A stretch of DNA of 33,766 nt from an uncultured Prevotella sp. (GCA_900550635.1 URSZ01000009.1:1-33766), one strand, 5' to 3'; positions 1 through 8,313 are shown, counted from the stretch's first letter. The notes: generated from the letters alone by a model not told the origin. Numbers and translations: made by a program.

Positions 1-18
1 AGGGTTTTTGCCTGCCGA

Positions 19-85
19 AAAATACAAGGCACATATTTTGAAATATGTGCCTTGTATTTTAAAATATCTCAGACCTTTTTTTGAA
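19..85. repeat. Phased triple-core array, locus 1 (A, A-complement, S variant)
   Basis: Three 13-bp cores start at 23, 44 and 65, an exact 21-bp period: TACAAGGCACATA, TATGTGCCTTGTA and TATCTCAGACCTT, with spacers TTTTGAAA and TTTTAAAA. The first two cores and their flanks form a perfect inverted repeat with 20-bp arms (19-38 and 41-60) around a 2-nt centre. The array lies beyond the 3' end of the engB gene, next to a GC hairpin. Same core order as loci 6 and 7. Confidence 0.93.
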
Positions 86-117
86 AAAGTCCCGGAAGGT
101 TTTTCCGGGTTCTTTTA
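82..117. terminator. Bidirectional hairpin terminator, 3' side of engB
   Basis: The stem CCCGGAA (91-97) pairs with TTCCGGG (103-109) across a 5-nt loop. It is followed by TTCTTTT on the plus strand and by ACTTTTTC on the minus strand. On the minus strand it would stop engB transcripts; on the plus strand it could serve whatever gene lies left of the window. Confidence 0.6.
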
Positions 118-183
118 TGGGAATTGAAATGTTTGCTGTTTTTCACGCGGCAACGGGCGTGTTGTGGTATAATATGGAAACTT

Positions 184-804
184 CTATTTCAGCGAAGCAT
201 TGATTTCGGCGATATACGCAAGCAGCTCCTCTTTTCCGGTTTTGCGGGCTGACGATGTTACGAATATGGGGGGGAGTTCTTCCCACGTTTGGGCCAGCGT
301 GCTTTTCATCTTTTCGATGTTGCCTTTTACGGCCGGTGAGTTCAGGCGGTCGGCTTTGGTGAACACAATGGCAATCGGGATGTTATGCGCGCCGGCATGG
401 TTTATGAAGTCCACGTCGATTTGCTGCGGTTCTATCCTGGAATCAACGAGTACGAAAAGGCATGTCAGCGCTTCTCGCTCATTTATGTACCTTTCTACGA
501 TGGTGCCTATCTTGCCGGTGATTTTCTTGCTCCGTTTGGCGTATCCGTATCCGGGCAAATCAACCAGATACCAGCTCTTGTTTATTATAAAATGGTTTAT
601 CAGCAGTGTCTTTCCCGGCTTCGACGATGTGAGCGCAAGGTTTTTACGCCCGCACAGCATGTTGATAAGGCTGCTTTTGCCGACGTTGCTCCGCCCGATG
701 AATGCATATTCCGGCAGTTTGTCGTTGGGGCAGCGCGATACGTCGCTGTTGCTTATCACGAAGTCCGACGTTATTACGCGGTTTTTGTTCGAGTCGTTAG
801 GCAT
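184..804 (-). CDS. engB: Ribosome biogenesis GTP-binding protein EngB (YsxC/YihA)
   Basis: EngB is a small TrmE-Era-type GTPase that assists late assembly of the large ribosomal subunit in the cytoplasm. Counting from the start chosen here (206 residues), the P-loop GRSNVGKS is at 37-44, the G3 motif DLPG at 82-85 and the G4 motif TKAD at 149-152, followed by an SSA-type G5 motif. The frame stays open to an ATG at 846, which would add 14 residues. I prefer the inner ATG because EngB proteins normally begin just before the segment seen here as ITSDFVISNSDV, and because a TAnnTTTG box at 861-868 would leave the outer ATG almost no leader. It is divergent from recR. Family assignment is very secure; the start is not. 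Confidence 0.95.
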   Translation of the reverse strand: MPNDSNKNRVITSDFVISNSDVSRCPNDKLPEYAFIGRSNVGKSSLINMLCGRKNLALTSSKPGKTLLINHFIINKSWYLVDLPGYGYAKRSKKITGKIGTIVERYINEREALTCLFVLVDSRIEPQQIDVDFINHAGAHNIPIAIVFTKADRLNSPAVKGNIEKMKSTLAQTWEELPPIFVTSSARKTGKEELLAYIAEINASLK

Positions 805-860
805 TTGTGTGGTATGTGTTGTTATGCGCAAAATGCTAAGCCGCATGTTGATATTGCATG

Positions 861-897
861 CAAAGTTATGAGTTTTCGTGTAGTTTTGTTAACTTTG
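861..897. promoter_or_regulatory. Divergent -7 boxes for engB and recR
   Basis: Two copies of the Bacteroidota -7 box TAACTTTG face away from each other: minus strand at 861-868 (toward engB) and plus strand at 890-897 (toward recR). For recR a TATG, three of four matches to TTTG, lies 19 bp upstream at 867-870. For engB no -33 match is visible. The plus-strand box nearly abuts an ATG at 899, which argues for the recR start at 914. Confidence 0.55.
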
Positions 898-913
898 CAT
901 GGAATTTTTAAAA

Positions 914-1537
914 ATGGAACAACAATACCCGTCCAAGTTGCTTGCGCGTGCGGTGGAGGAGTTCTCGCGCTTTCCCGGTGTGGGGCGTAAAACAGCCCTG
1001 CGGTTTGTGCTGCATTTGCTCAGGCAGGATGAAAAGACGGCTGATTCTTTCTGCAATGCAGTACATGAGTTGTACCACGGTGTAAAATATTGCAAGGTGT
1101 GCCATAACATATCCGACACGGAGCTTTGCGACATCTGCTCGTCGCCGGGGCGTGACTCATCGACAATATGCGTGGTAGAGAATGTGCAGGACGTGCTGGC
1201 CATTGAAAACACTCAGCAGTATAACGGCCTGTACCATGTGCTGGGCGGAGTGGTTTCCCCAATGGACGGTATAGGCCCGAACGACATTGAGGTGGCGTCG
1301 CTTGTCGACCGGGTGGCCGCAGGCGGTATAAGGGAAGTGATATTGGCCCTCAGCCCTACAATGGAAGGCGATACCACAAACTTTTATATCTCGCGGCGTT
1401 TGTCGGACTACGAAGTGAAACTATCGGTGATAGCGCGGGGAGTGACGGTGGGCGACGAGCTGGAGTACACCGACGAGGTTACGCTCGGACGCTCAATAAT
1501 AAACCGCACGGAATTCGGCGCGAACGGACGGCAGTAA
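914..1537 (+). CDS. recR: Recombination mediator protein RecR
   Basis: RecR works with RecO/RecF in loading RecA at single-strand gaps during repair. The 207-residue product has an N-terminal helix-hairpin-helix region (about 12-30, with FPGVGRKTA), a four-cysteine zinc motif (C60, C63, C72, C75), and a Toprim domain from about residue 82 (CVVEN, then DGIGPNDIE and ALSPTMEGDTT). It ends with the usual short region containing GDELEYTDEVTLGRSI. An ATG at 899 is in frame but sits against the -7 box. The inner start gives MEQQYPSKLL, the typical Bacteroidales beginning. It heads a run of same-strand genes; the next starts 17 bp after its stop. Confidence 0.97.
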   Translation: MEQQYPSKLLARAVEEFSRFPGVGRKTALRFVLHLLRQDEKTADSFCNAVHELYHGVKYCKVCHNISDTELCDICSSPGRDSSTICVVENVQDVLAIENTQQYNGLYHVLGGVVSPMDGIGPNDIEVASLVDRVAAGGIREVILALSPTMEGDTTNFYISRRLSDYEVKLSVIARGVTVGDELEYTDEVTLGRSIINRTEFGANGRQ

Positions 1538-1554
1538 ATAAAACGTAAAATGTA

Positions 1555-2001
1555 ATGGAAGAACGGATAAAGGCGCTAAAGCGCAGATTGCAGGTTGAAT
1601 ATGTTTTTTATTTCATAATAATTGCGGCCTTTGCCGCTGTTTACGAGCTGAATCCTTCGGCTTGCGGAATTTTTATCGGCAATGCCACTTCGGAGTTCAT
1701 ACTCGAAACGGTAAGCGTGCTTCTTACGCTGGCAACCATTCCGCTTTCGCTCAAACTTTTCAACGCAATGTTGCTGCGCCACCGCTCGCTCAGCTTCGAG
1801 CTAAGGGCACGGTACTACCGCATGTGGAGCGCAACACGCCTTATCTCGCTTGGCATAGTGACGGTGCTTAACCTTTGGGTGTATTATGCCACTTTAAATA
1901 ATATCGGAGGCTTTTGTGCGTTGATATGTTTAGTAACAGCTTTGTTCTGCTGCCCTACACGCAAACGCATTAGCAGCGAACTTGAAGCTAACGAGCAGTA
2001 A
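1555..2001 (+). CDS. Small multi-pass membrane protein, unknown function
   Basis: A 148-residue protein that I do not assign to a named family. A charged N-terminus (about 1-14) is followed by four likely membrane segments near residues 15-33, 46-66, 91-112 and 115-132. It ends in a basic and acidic tail after a CCPTRKR motif. No catalytic motif is visible. It lies 17 bp after recR, and the next gene starts 2 bp after its stop, so it is very probably cotranscribed with both. Codon use resembles its neighbours. Confidence 0.8.
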   Translation: MEERIKALKRRLQVEYVFYFIIIAAFAAVYELNPSACGIFIGNATSEFILETVSVLLTLATIPLSLKLFNAMLLRHRSLSFELRARYYRMWSATRLISLGIVTVLNLWVYYATLNNIGGFCALICLVTALFCCPTRKRISSELEANEQ

Positions 2002-2003
2002 CC

Positions 2004-3434
2004 GTGAAAATAACTTTCCTTGTCCCTCCGCCACTTACCGGGCAGCGTCCAGCAGAGCGCAGCTCCGGATGTACGCACGTGGTGTATCCCACGCCTAACA
2101 TCTACGAACTGACGGTTGCGGCCCTTGTAGAGAAAACCGGACATGTCGAAGTGGCGTATAAGGACTTTACGTGGGAAAAAGAGGACTTCAATGAATATCT
2201 CTTACACGACGACAGCGATTTCTATTCTATCTGGACGGTAAACCTTTCGATAGAAACCGATATGCACGCCGTTGCACGTATTCATGCGCTCCGTCACGAA
2301 GCATATTGCATGCTGATAGGTCCGGCCTCTACTTATTATGTAAATAAATGCCTTACCGACGATAAGACCATTGTTGTGCGCGGAGAACCCGACCTCGCGT
2401 TGAATGAACTGCTTGAAGCATTTTGGAGCAAGTCGGACTGGCGGCAAACCGACGGGATTTCCTATTTGCACGAGGGGCGTGTAGTGAACAACAAACCGCA
2501 CAGCCTTTTGCGCAACCTCGACGAACTTCCGTTCCCCGCGCGCCATTTGCTTGGTGAAAGAGTATATCACAATCCTAAGATAAAGGTAACACCTTATACA
2601 CCCGTTGTAACATCCCGGCAGTGCCCGTTCAAATGTATCTATTGCGTTCCGAGTTCGCTGACCTTTGCCCGCGAAATAGAATTCAGGCGCAACAGCGGGC
2701 GCAAACCGCCAGTGTCGTTCCGCTCTGTTGAGAATGTGGAAAAGGAACTTGAACAACTGGCCGCGCAAGGTTATCGTTCCATAGGTTTTATGGATGACAA
2801 CTTTATATGGAACGAAAAACGCACAAAGGCTTTGTGCGAAGTGCTTCGCAAGTACGATTTCCGCTGGGGCTGCCAGGCGCGTGTAGATGCCATAACCGAA
2901 CCAATTGCCCGCATGTTGGGCGAATCGAAATGCGATTACGTGGATTTGGGTGTCGAATCGTTCAACGATGAAATACTCAAGTATATAAAGAAAGACATCA
3001 CCCGGGAACAGATATATAATGCCGTAGGACTTTTGAAAAAATACAAAGTTCCCGTTAAGTTGAACATACTTATAGGAACTTCTCCCCTTGAAACTAAAGA
3101 ATCCTTGCGCGACACTCTCCGGCAAGCAAGGAAAATCGGGGCCGACCAGATAATGTTCAATATCGTTTCACCTTTTCCGGGAACGGAGTTCTACAATCTG
3201 GCCAAGGAGAACGGTTGGATTGTTACGGGCGACTATGTTCCCACGGATGTGCAGCGTTCATCGATAGTAAGTTTCCCGAATCTTTCGAACCGGGACATGG
3301 AAAAAATCTTGTTCAAGGCCAATTTGCGATATTTCCTTTCCCCGTCGTTTGTTTGGAAGCAATTGCGCAGGTTTCATGACCTTAATGAATTCTTCTGTGC
3401 TTTGAAAGCATTAAGAATAAAACTATTTGGATAG
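2004..3434 (+). CDS. B12-binding-type radical SAM protein
   Basis: A 476-residue protein with a Rossmann-like N-terminal region (about 1-150) of the kind found in B12-binding radical SAM enzymes, then a radical SAM barrel. The iron-sulphur motif is C207-x3-C211-x2-C214 (CPFKCIYC), with later barrel elements GFMDDNFIW and DLGVESFND. The cobalamin motif DxHxxG is not visible, so B12 use is uncertain. The start is GTG, 2 bp after the preceding stop. Relatives in this class modify lipids, hopanoids, antibiotics or tetrapyrroles, and the substrate cannot be read here. It is followed within 2 bp by a glycosyltransferase and then two acyltransferases, suggesting work on an envelope molecule. Confidence 0.88.
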   Translation: MKITFLVPPPLTGQRPAERSSGCTHVVYPTPNIYELTVAALVEKTGHVEVAYKDFTWEKEDFNEYLLHDDSDFYSIWTVNLSIETDMHAVARIHALRHEAYCMLIGPASTYYVNKCLTDDKTIVVRGEPDLALNELLEAFWSKSDWRQTDGISYLHEGRVVNNKPHSLLRNLDELPFPARHLLGERVYHNPKIKVTPYTPVVTSRQCPFKCIYCVPSSLTFAREIEFRRNSGRKPPVSFRSVENVEKELEQLAAQGYRSIGFMDDNFIWNEKRTKALCEVLRKYDFRWGCQARVDAITEPIARMLGESKCDYVDLGVESFNDEILKYIKKDITREQIYNAVGLLKKYKVPVKLNILIGTSPLETKESLRDTLRQARKIGADQIMFNIVSPFPGTEFYNLAKENGWIVTGDYVPTDVQRSSIVSFPNLSNRDMEKILFKANLRYFLSPSFVWKQLRRFHDLNEFFCALKALRIKLFG

Positions 3435-3436
3435 CC

Positions 3437-4189
3437 ATGCTCTTGTCTGTGATTCTTATAACGTGGAATGGTAGAGAACTTCTGGCAGAGTGCCTGAAGT
3501 CAATGGCGTTTCTGATGGCCCGGGCAGACGTTGAAATTTTTGTTGTCGACAACGGGAGCGAGGACGGAACGGTAGATTTCCTGCGCAACAGGTATCCTGC
3601 GGTTAAAGTCATACCTCTTGACAGCAATTACGGCGTTGCTTATGCGCGCAACCGCGCCCTTGAGCGTGCGTGCGGGCGTTATTTGTGGATTCTCGACAAC
3701 GATACGGAAATAAATCCCGATGTGTTTTACGGCATGTTGCACTATATGGAAGAACATCCCGATGTAGGGCTTGCCGGTTGCCGCCTTATAGATGCCGACG
3801 GCCTTGTGCAGGAAAGTTGCAAGCGCTATCCCGGCATAGGAGAGAAGATTAGGAATCTTCTTTTGAAGAAAGGATACCGTTACGCTTACGGATTGAAACG
3901 TATGAAGGAGAACTTCGAGCCGGAGTACGTTATCGGCGCTTGCCAGTTCATACGCAGGGAAGCATACGAAGCCGCTGGTCCTTTGGACGAAAAGATTTTC
4001 TACGGCCCAGAGGACGCGGATTTTTGCATACGTATCCATAGCGCAGGTTACAGGATTATGTATCTTCCCGGCTTCACGGTGCTTCATCATTGCCAACGTA
4101 TTTCGCGGGCAAGGGTGTTTTCGTATATCGGGCGCAGACATATAGCCGGGCTCGTTCATTTGTATTTCAAGCATAAACGTTTCTTTTAA
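3437..4189 (+). CDS. Family 2 glycosyltransferase
   Basis: A 250-residue GT-A fold enzyme that probably moves a sugar from a nucleotide donor to a glycan or lipid acceptor at the inner face of the membrane. Visible motifs are the N-terminal SVILITWNG, the VVDNGS strand end at 37-41, the metal-binding D87-N-D89 (LDNDTEI), and the PEDADFC segment with the likely catalytic acid at E192-D193. There is no transmembrane segment. Its sequence resembles rhamnosyltransferase-type GT2 proteins, but the sugar is unknown. Its stop overlaps the next gene's ATG by one base (TAATG), so translation is likely coupled. Confidence 0.9.
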   Translation: MLLSVILITWNGRELLAECLKSMAFLMARADVEIFVVDNGSEDGTVDFLRNRYPAVKVIPLDSNYGVAYARNRALERACGRYLWILDNDTEINPDVFYGMLHYMEEHPDVGLAGCRLIDADGLVQESCKRYPGIGEKIRNLLLKKGYRYAYGLKRMKENFEPEYVIGACQFIRREAYEAAGPLDEKIFYGPEDADFCIRIHSAGYRIMYLPGFTVLHHCQRISRARVFSYIGRRHIAGLVHLYFKHKRFF

Positions 4190-4731
4190 TGTCATATCTA
4201 ACCGACGGTTGCCTGCGTTTGCGGGCTTTGGAGCCGCAGGATTTGGAGATTGTTTACCAAATAGAGAACGATTCAGACCTGTGGGGCTGTTCAAATACCA
4301 ATGTTCCTTATTCGCGTTATGCGATAAAGCGGTTCATTGCCGAGGCTTCCAACGATATTTATTCCGACCGTCAGGTTAGGCTTGTGGCAGAGCAGGTATC
4401 CGACTGTGTTCCGGTAGGTTTTGCCGATTTGGTGGACTTCTCGCCGCGTCACATGCGGGCAGAGGTAGGCATTGTCGTGTTTCCCGGTTTCCGAGGCCGG
4501 GGTTACGGTAAAGCCATTCTCGATATGCTTGAAAAGTATTCCCGCAGCAGTTTGCTGTTGCACAATATTTATGCTGTGGTCTCTGTTGACAACGAGGCGG
4601 CCGTGCGCCTGTTCAATGCTGCGGGGTTTGATTTCAAGGCTGTTTTGGACGGTTGGCTCGCCAGTGTCGAAGGATACGGCGGGGCATGGATATGCCAGAA
4701 AATATTGAACGACAATAATACCCGAAACTAA
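4189..4731 (+). CDS. GNAT family N-acetyltransferase
   Basis: A 180-residue acetyl-CoA-dependent acetyltransferase of the RimJ/SpeG-like GNAT group. The pyrophosphate-binding loop R102-G-R-G-Y-G107 (FRGRGYGKA) follows the strand EVGIVV. A second conserved stretch NEAAVRLFNAAGF follows near residues 142-156. The acceptor could be an amino sugar, a polyamine or a protein N-terminus; the placement between a glycosyltransferase and a sugar O-acetyltransferase favours a sugar but does not prove it. Confidence 0.88.
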   Translation: MSYLTDGCLRLRALEPQDLEIVYQIENDSDLWGCSNTNVPYSRYAIKRFIAEASNDIYSDRQVRLVAEQVSDCVPVGFADLVDFSPRHMRAEVGIVVFPGFRGRGYGKAILDMLEKYSRSSLLLHNIYAVVSVDNEAAVRLFNAAGFDFKAVLDGWLASVEGYGGAWICQKILNDNNTRN

Positions 4732-4743
4732 CATTATACCGAT

Positions 4744-5316
4744 ATGACTGAAAAAGAACTGCGGGCGGCAGGCATGTATTACCGCCCCTTTCAAGACAAG
4801 GAGTTGCGGGATGAATACCAGCGTGCTGCCGGGCTTGTGTTTAAACTTAATTCTATTTGTAATAATGATTACGTAGCCCGCTACGGAGTGTTACGCGAAC
4901 TTTTTGGAGGCATAGGCGAGGAGTGTACCGTTGTTTCGCCTTTCCATTGCGATTTCGGCTACAATATAACGGTGGGCGAGAAACTGTTTGCCAACGTTAA
5001 CCTGGTCATCATAGATTGTGCCAGGGTTAGGATAGGCAATAACGTGTTCATCGGCCCTAATGTAGGAATCTATACGGCCGGACATCCTGAGGAAGTTGAT
5101 TTGCGGATTCGCGACTATGAGTACGCGCACCCAGTTACGATAGGCAACAATGTGTGGATAGGCGGCCATGCCTGCATCCTGCCCGGAGTGAACATAGGCG
5201 ACAATGCCATAATAGGTGCGGGAAGCGTGGTAACGCACGACATACCCGCCGGGAGCGTAGCCGTAGGCAACCCATGCCGTGTGGTGCGAAAAATCAGGCA
5301 GGAAAGCAAGGAATGA
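4744..5316 (+). CDS. Maltose/galactoside-type sugar O-acetyltransferase
   Basis: A 190-residue left-handed beta-helix enzyme of the Maa/LacA/NodL group that transfers acetyl from acetyl-CoA to a sugar hydroxyl. The N-terminal Mac domain covers about residues 1-55, and hexapeptide repeats run from about 60 to 180. The catalytic histidine is H114 in TAGHP, and the acetyl-CoA loop lies in NNVWIGGHACILPGVNIG. Length is typical. It starts 12 bp after the GNAT gene and closes the run that begins at recR. Confidence 0.93.
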   Translation: MTEKELRAAGMYYRPFQDKELRDEYQRAAGLVFKLNSICNNDYVARYGVLRELFGGIGEECTVVSPFHCDFGYNITVGEKLFANVNLVIIDCARVRIGNNVFIGPNVGIYTAGHPEEVDLRIRDYEYAHPVTIGNNVWIGGHACILPGVNIGDNAIIGAGSVVTHDIPAGSVAVGNPCRVVRKIRQESKE

Positions 5317-5411
5317 GCGGACTTGTCGGCTTCCGCAATGTGAAAATTATAATGCAGCTGTACTTGCAGGCGGCGGTAAATGTAGATTTCGGGCGATAAA
5401 AAGAACAATAT

Positions 5412-5609
5412 ATGGCAGACGGGAACTTTAACCGTAACATCCTTCCTTATAATAATTATAGGAGCGGGTTGCGTGCAGGCCGCTCGTCGGAACGTGCGCG
5501 GGCAATGAAGATTTTTGAGGATATGGTGAGAGAAGAACATCTCGGCAAAGACGCAGACGAAGCCGAGCGGCTTATACGCGAGTTTCGTGAACGGCTCTTC
5601 TCGGAGTGA
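5412..5609 (+). CDS. Small conserved-looking protein, unknown function
   Basis: A 65-residue soluble protein beginning MADGNFNRNILPYNNYRSG, then a basic stretch rich in Arg and a charged C-terminal helix (EAERLIREFRERLF). I recall similar short proteins in Bacteroidales but know no function. It has no signal peptide, membrane segment or metal motif. It stands 95 bp after the acetyltransferase gene, with nothing else seen in that gap, and is followed by array locus 2. Its reality rests on the clean start, composition and remembered similarity. Confidence 0.7.
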   Translation: MADGNFNRNILPYNNYRSGLRAGRSSERARAMKIFEDMVREEHLGKDADEAERLIREFRERLFSE

Positions 5610-5660
5610 ATGAATAAAGATTCACACCTGCTTTTCGGGTGAAAACACCCCTCTCGGACA

Positions 5661-5771
5661 TAATAAAAAATATGTGCCTTGAATTTTAAAATATGTCCGA
5701 CCTTTTTTAAAATATGTGCCTTGTATTTTTGCGCCCGTTAAATGCGGCTTCCCGAGAGAGTTACGGAAGCC
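5661..5771. repeat. Phased triple-core array, locus 2 (A, S, A)
   Basis: Cores start at 5671, 5692 and 5713 (21-bp period): TATGTGCCTTGAA, TATGTCCGACCTT and TATGTGCCTTGTA. Both spacers are TTTTAAAA. Here the two A-type cores point the same way with an S-type core between, so no inverted repeat forms across a spacer. On the right come TTTGCGCC (5728-5735) and a hairpin with arms GGCTTCC (5746-5752) and GGAAGCC (5765-5771). It accounts for much of the 317-bp gap between same-strand genes. Confidence 0.92.
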
Positions 5772-5868
5772 TCCGAAAACCGTATTAATATTCTCTTTTC
5801 TTGGATGAATATTCGGTCTTAGTGTTGCAGGCGCGTTAAGTTTCTCATAATTTTTGTCTGTGCGGGTC

Positions 5869-5896
5869 TTGCCATGGAAAATATTTCTTAACTTCG
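5869..5896 (+). promoter_or_regulatory. Probable promoter of the alkaline phosphatase gene
   Basis: TAACTTCG (5889-5896) is one base off the -7 consensus TAnnTTTG, with a TTG at 5869-5871 upstream, 17 bp away instead of the usual 19. It would give a leader of about 25 nt before the ATG at 5927. No Pho-box-like direct repeat was seen. Confidence 0.4.
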
Positions 5897-5926
5897 CATG
5901 AGATAAAAATAACAAACACGGTAATT

Positions 5927-7330
5927 ATGATAAAGAAAACGTTCCTTGCTTCAATGCTCGTAATGTTGAGCGTTGTTGTTTTTGCCCAACCTAAGGCCAA
6001 GTATGTTTTTTATTTCATTGGCGACGGCATGGGAGTAAATCAGGTAAATGCAACCGAAACATATCTCGGAGCCCTCAAGGGTGTTATAGGTGTAGAGCCT
6101 ATTTGTTTTGCGAGCTTCCCGAATGCGGCTTTGGTAAACACTCAGTCGGCCACCAATGGCGTTACCGACTCGGCAGCCGGCGGCACGGCGCTTGCAACCG
6201 GCAACAAAACAAAAAACGGTGCTATAGGCACACTTAAAGACCAGACAACACCGGTAAAAAGTATAGCCGAGGCCGCACGCGATGCAGGCGCGGCGGTAGG
6301 CGTATCTACCACAGTGTCGATAGACCATGCCACACCCGCGGCGTTTTATGCCCACGTAAAAGACCGCAATATGTATCACGAAATCGGTGTGCAGCTAACA
6401 AAGTCGAATTTCGACTTTTTTGCCGCTTCGGATTTCCTTGAGCCGGTAAAGGACAATGAGAATCTGTACGAACTTTCGGAAAAGGCCGGATATACCATAG
6501 CACGCGGACTCGCCGATTACAAGGCAAAGGAAGCAACATCGGAGCGTATGATACTTTTCCAGACCGAAGAGGCAAGCAAAAAGGACAAGTCGTGCCTGCC
6601 TTACGCCCTCGACCGCAGCGATGACGACCTTACACTCAAGCAGATTGCAGAAAGCGGAATAGATTTCCTGATGGACAAGAAAAAAGACGGTTTCTTCTTC
6701 ATGCTCGAAGGAGGTAAAATCGACTGGAGTTGCCACTCGAACGACGCAGCCCCCATGATAGCCGAAGTAATCGACATGGACGAAGCCGTAAAGGTAGCTT
6801 ATGAATTCTACAAGCAACATCCCGACGAAACACTCATAGTCATAACCGCAGACCACGAAACCGGCGGGCTTGTTCTGGGACGCGGCCCGTATGAATTGCA
6901 CCTCGATGTGTTGCAGAACCAACGCCAGACCGTAGGTACTTTCACAAAGATGGTAGACGAACTGCGCAAGGAAAAAGGTGACAACCTGCAATGGGAAGAC
7001 GTTAAGGCACTGCTCACAAAAGGCTTCGGCTTCTGGGACAAAGTTAAGCTCTCCGACAAGCAGACCGCACGCCTGCAAAAAGTTTTCGACAAGATGAAAG
7101 CCGGCAACTCTAAAGACACCAAGAGCATGTACGCCCGTCAGGACGAACTGGCAAATACGGCCAAAGACATCCTTGCCGAGATTGCGCTGGTAGGCTGGCA
7201 GAGCGGCGGCCATTCAAACGGATACGTTCCCGTGTTTGCGATAGGGGCAGGTGCGGAGCAGTTCCATGGCCGCATGGACAACACCATGATTCCTAAAATC
7301 ATTGCAAAATCCGCAGGCTGGAATCTTTGA
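5927..7330 (+). CDS. phoA: Secreted alkaline phosphatase
   Basis: A 467-residue metal-dependent phosphomonoesterase, exported by an N-terminal signal peptide (about 1-20, ending VVVFA). It releases inorganic phosphate outside the inner membrane. Active-site residues match the PhoA family: D33 in IGDGMG, nucleophile S82 in VTDSAAGGT, D133 and T136 in DHATP, E262 with D267 and H271 (EGGKIDWSCH), D310-H311 in TADHETGG, and a late histidine in SGGHSNG. Length and motif order are complete. It is a single-gene unit with its own promoter candidate and a very strong terminator. Secretion and phosphatase chemistry are secure; phosphate control is only presumed. Confidence 0.95.
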   Translation: MIKKTFLASMLVMLSVVVFAQPKAKYVFYFIGDGMGVNQVNATETYLGALKGVIGVEPICFASFPNAALVNTQSATNGVTDSAAGGTALATGNKTKNGAIGTLKDQTTPVKSIAEAARDAGAAVGVSTTVSIDHATPAAFYAHVKDRNMYHEIGVQLTKSNFDFFAASDFLEPVKDNENLYELSEKAGYTIARGLADYKAKEATSERMILFQTEEASKKDKSCLPYALDRSDDDLTLKQIAESGIDFLMDKKKDGFFFMLEGGKIDWSCHSNDAAPMIAEVIDMDEAVKVAYEFYKQHPDETLIVITADHETGGLVLGRGPYELHLDVLQNQRQTVGTFTKMVDELRKEKGDNLQWEDVKALLTKGFGFWDKVKLSDKQTARLQKVFDKMKAGNSKDTKSMYARQDELANTAKDILAEIALVGWQSGGHSNGYVPVFAIGAGAEQFHGRMDNTMIPKIIAKSAGWNL

Positions 7331-7395
7331 TTTTCCACTGACGGCCCAGGCAGGGAATAATGCGCTTACACTATCCCGAAGCTTGAAATATATGT

Positions 7396-7433
7396 AAAAG
7401 CCAGGGAGAGGTTATCCTCTCCCTGGCTTTTTT
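7396..7433. terminator. Strong bidirectional terminator between convergent genes
   Basis: A perfect 16-bp stem (7396-7411 with 7416-7431) has a TTAT loop. The arms begin AAAAGCC and end GGCTTTT, so both strands have a U tract. It separates the alkaline phosphatase gene from the oppositely directed HAD gene, in one of the few longer gaps that lacks a phased array. Confidence 0.93.
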
Positions 7434-7545
7434 GCATAACTGCCGCGCATGTGTATTCTTCTGTTACGGTACTTGCCGTAGACAAAACGGACCGTAAGTG
7501 TGTCGGCCGGGACTTCTGTCTGCCGCTGTGGTAACAATGCCTTTC

Positions 7546-8199
7546 TTACAATCCGAGAAAGGCAGCTATCTGCGACGGCCGGTCTATTATGTCGGTTGCT
7601 CCGCTGGCTATGAGCTGTTCTCTGGTCCGGAATCCCCAACTAACCGACAGGCAGTCGATTCCGGCGTTTTTTGCAGTGGCTATGTCTACTTCGGAGTCGC
7701 CCACGTAAAGTGTTTCTTCCTTTGTGCTGTCGAGCAGCGACATTGCTTCCGCCACAGAGTCGGGTGCAGGCTTGCGCCTTACCTTTTCGCTTTCGCCTAT
7801 TGCTATTCCGATTGAGTCGCCGAAGAAGTGGCGGGCCAGTTCCTTTACGGCTTTCATCCCTTTGTTCGACACGATTGCCATTTTGAAGCCTTTGGCGTTT
7901 AACAAGTCGATTGTTTCGGGAATTCCGTCGTATGGGCGCGTGTTGTCCATGCTGTGGCGGTAATAGTAGTCTTCGAAAACGGCGAGGATTTCCTTTATTT
8001 TGTGTTCTTCCGTGCCGGCGGGTGCGCAGTGCTCCATAAGATAGTGGTATCCGTTGCCTAATGCGCTGCGCACTTCGCTTTCGGTGCGGGCGGGGAAGCC
8101 GCCTTCGGCCAGGGCCTTGTTTACGCTCAGGTGCAGGTCGGTAAGTGTGTTGAGCAATGTGCCGTCGAGGTCGAATATTACTGTGTTGAAGTGTTTCAT
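7546..8199 (-). CDS. HAD hydrolase, phosphoglycolate phosphatase-like
   Basis: A 217-residue cytoplasmic haloacid-dehalogenase phosphatase. Motif I is FDLDGTL with nucleophile D10 and acid D12, motif II is IVSNKG, and motif III/IV is the RRKPAPD lysine region followed by YVGDSEVDI. The helical cap between motifs I and II resembles Gph/PGP enzymes, which clear 2-phosphoglycolate, although several other small phosphates are possible. The frame is open 14 codons further, but that longer start lies inside a good minus-strand -7 box (8239-8246), so the start at MKHFNTVIFD is preferred. Confidence 0.9.
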   Translation of the reverse strand: MKHFNTVIFDLDGTLLNTLTDLHLSVNKALAEGGFPARTESEVRSALGNGYHYLMEHCAPAGTEEHKIKEILAVFEDYYYRHSMDNTRPYDGIPETIDLLNAKGFKMAIVSNKGMKAVKELARHFFGDSIGIAIGESEKVRRKPAPDSVAEAMSLLDSTKEETLYVGDSEVDIATAKNAGIDCLSVSWGFRTREQLIASGATDIIDRPSQIAAFLGL

Positions 8200-8238
8200 G
8201 CCTTTTCCTGTGTTTTTCTCGTTTGTTTTTATTGACGG

Positions 8239-8246
8239 CAAAGTTA
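8239..8246 (-). promoter_or_regulatory. -7 box for the HAD phosphatase gene
   Basis: TAACTTTG on the minus strand, about 40 bp before the chosen start and just after the terminator of the upstream kinase gene. This suggests the HAD gene has its own promoter. No TTTG is seen at the -33 position. Confidence 0.45.
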
Positions 8247-8256
8247 GGGAAAATAC

Positions 8257-8297
8257 AAAAAATACGCCGGCTTTTTTATTGCCGGCGCATTTTTTGC
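8257..8297 (-). terminator. Terminator of the ROK kinase gene
   Basis: The stem CGCCGGC (8265-8271) with GCCGGCG (8281-8287) has a T/A-rich 9-nt loop. On the minus strand the second arm is followed by ATTTTTTG, a typical intrinsic terminator, 17 bp or so past the kinase stop. Confidence 0.8.
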
Positions 8298-8313
8298 ATT
8301 TTTGTGTTATGGT

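Noticed and set aside
19..85. CRISPR array
   Set aside because: The units are three per locus, the 8-bp spacers are conserved, and the variable part is a palindromic core. CRISPR has conserved repeats and unique spacers of about 30 bp.
200..990. Overlapping long plus-strand frames opposite engB
   Set aside because: They are on the strand opposite a clear EngB gene and lack recognisable motifs.
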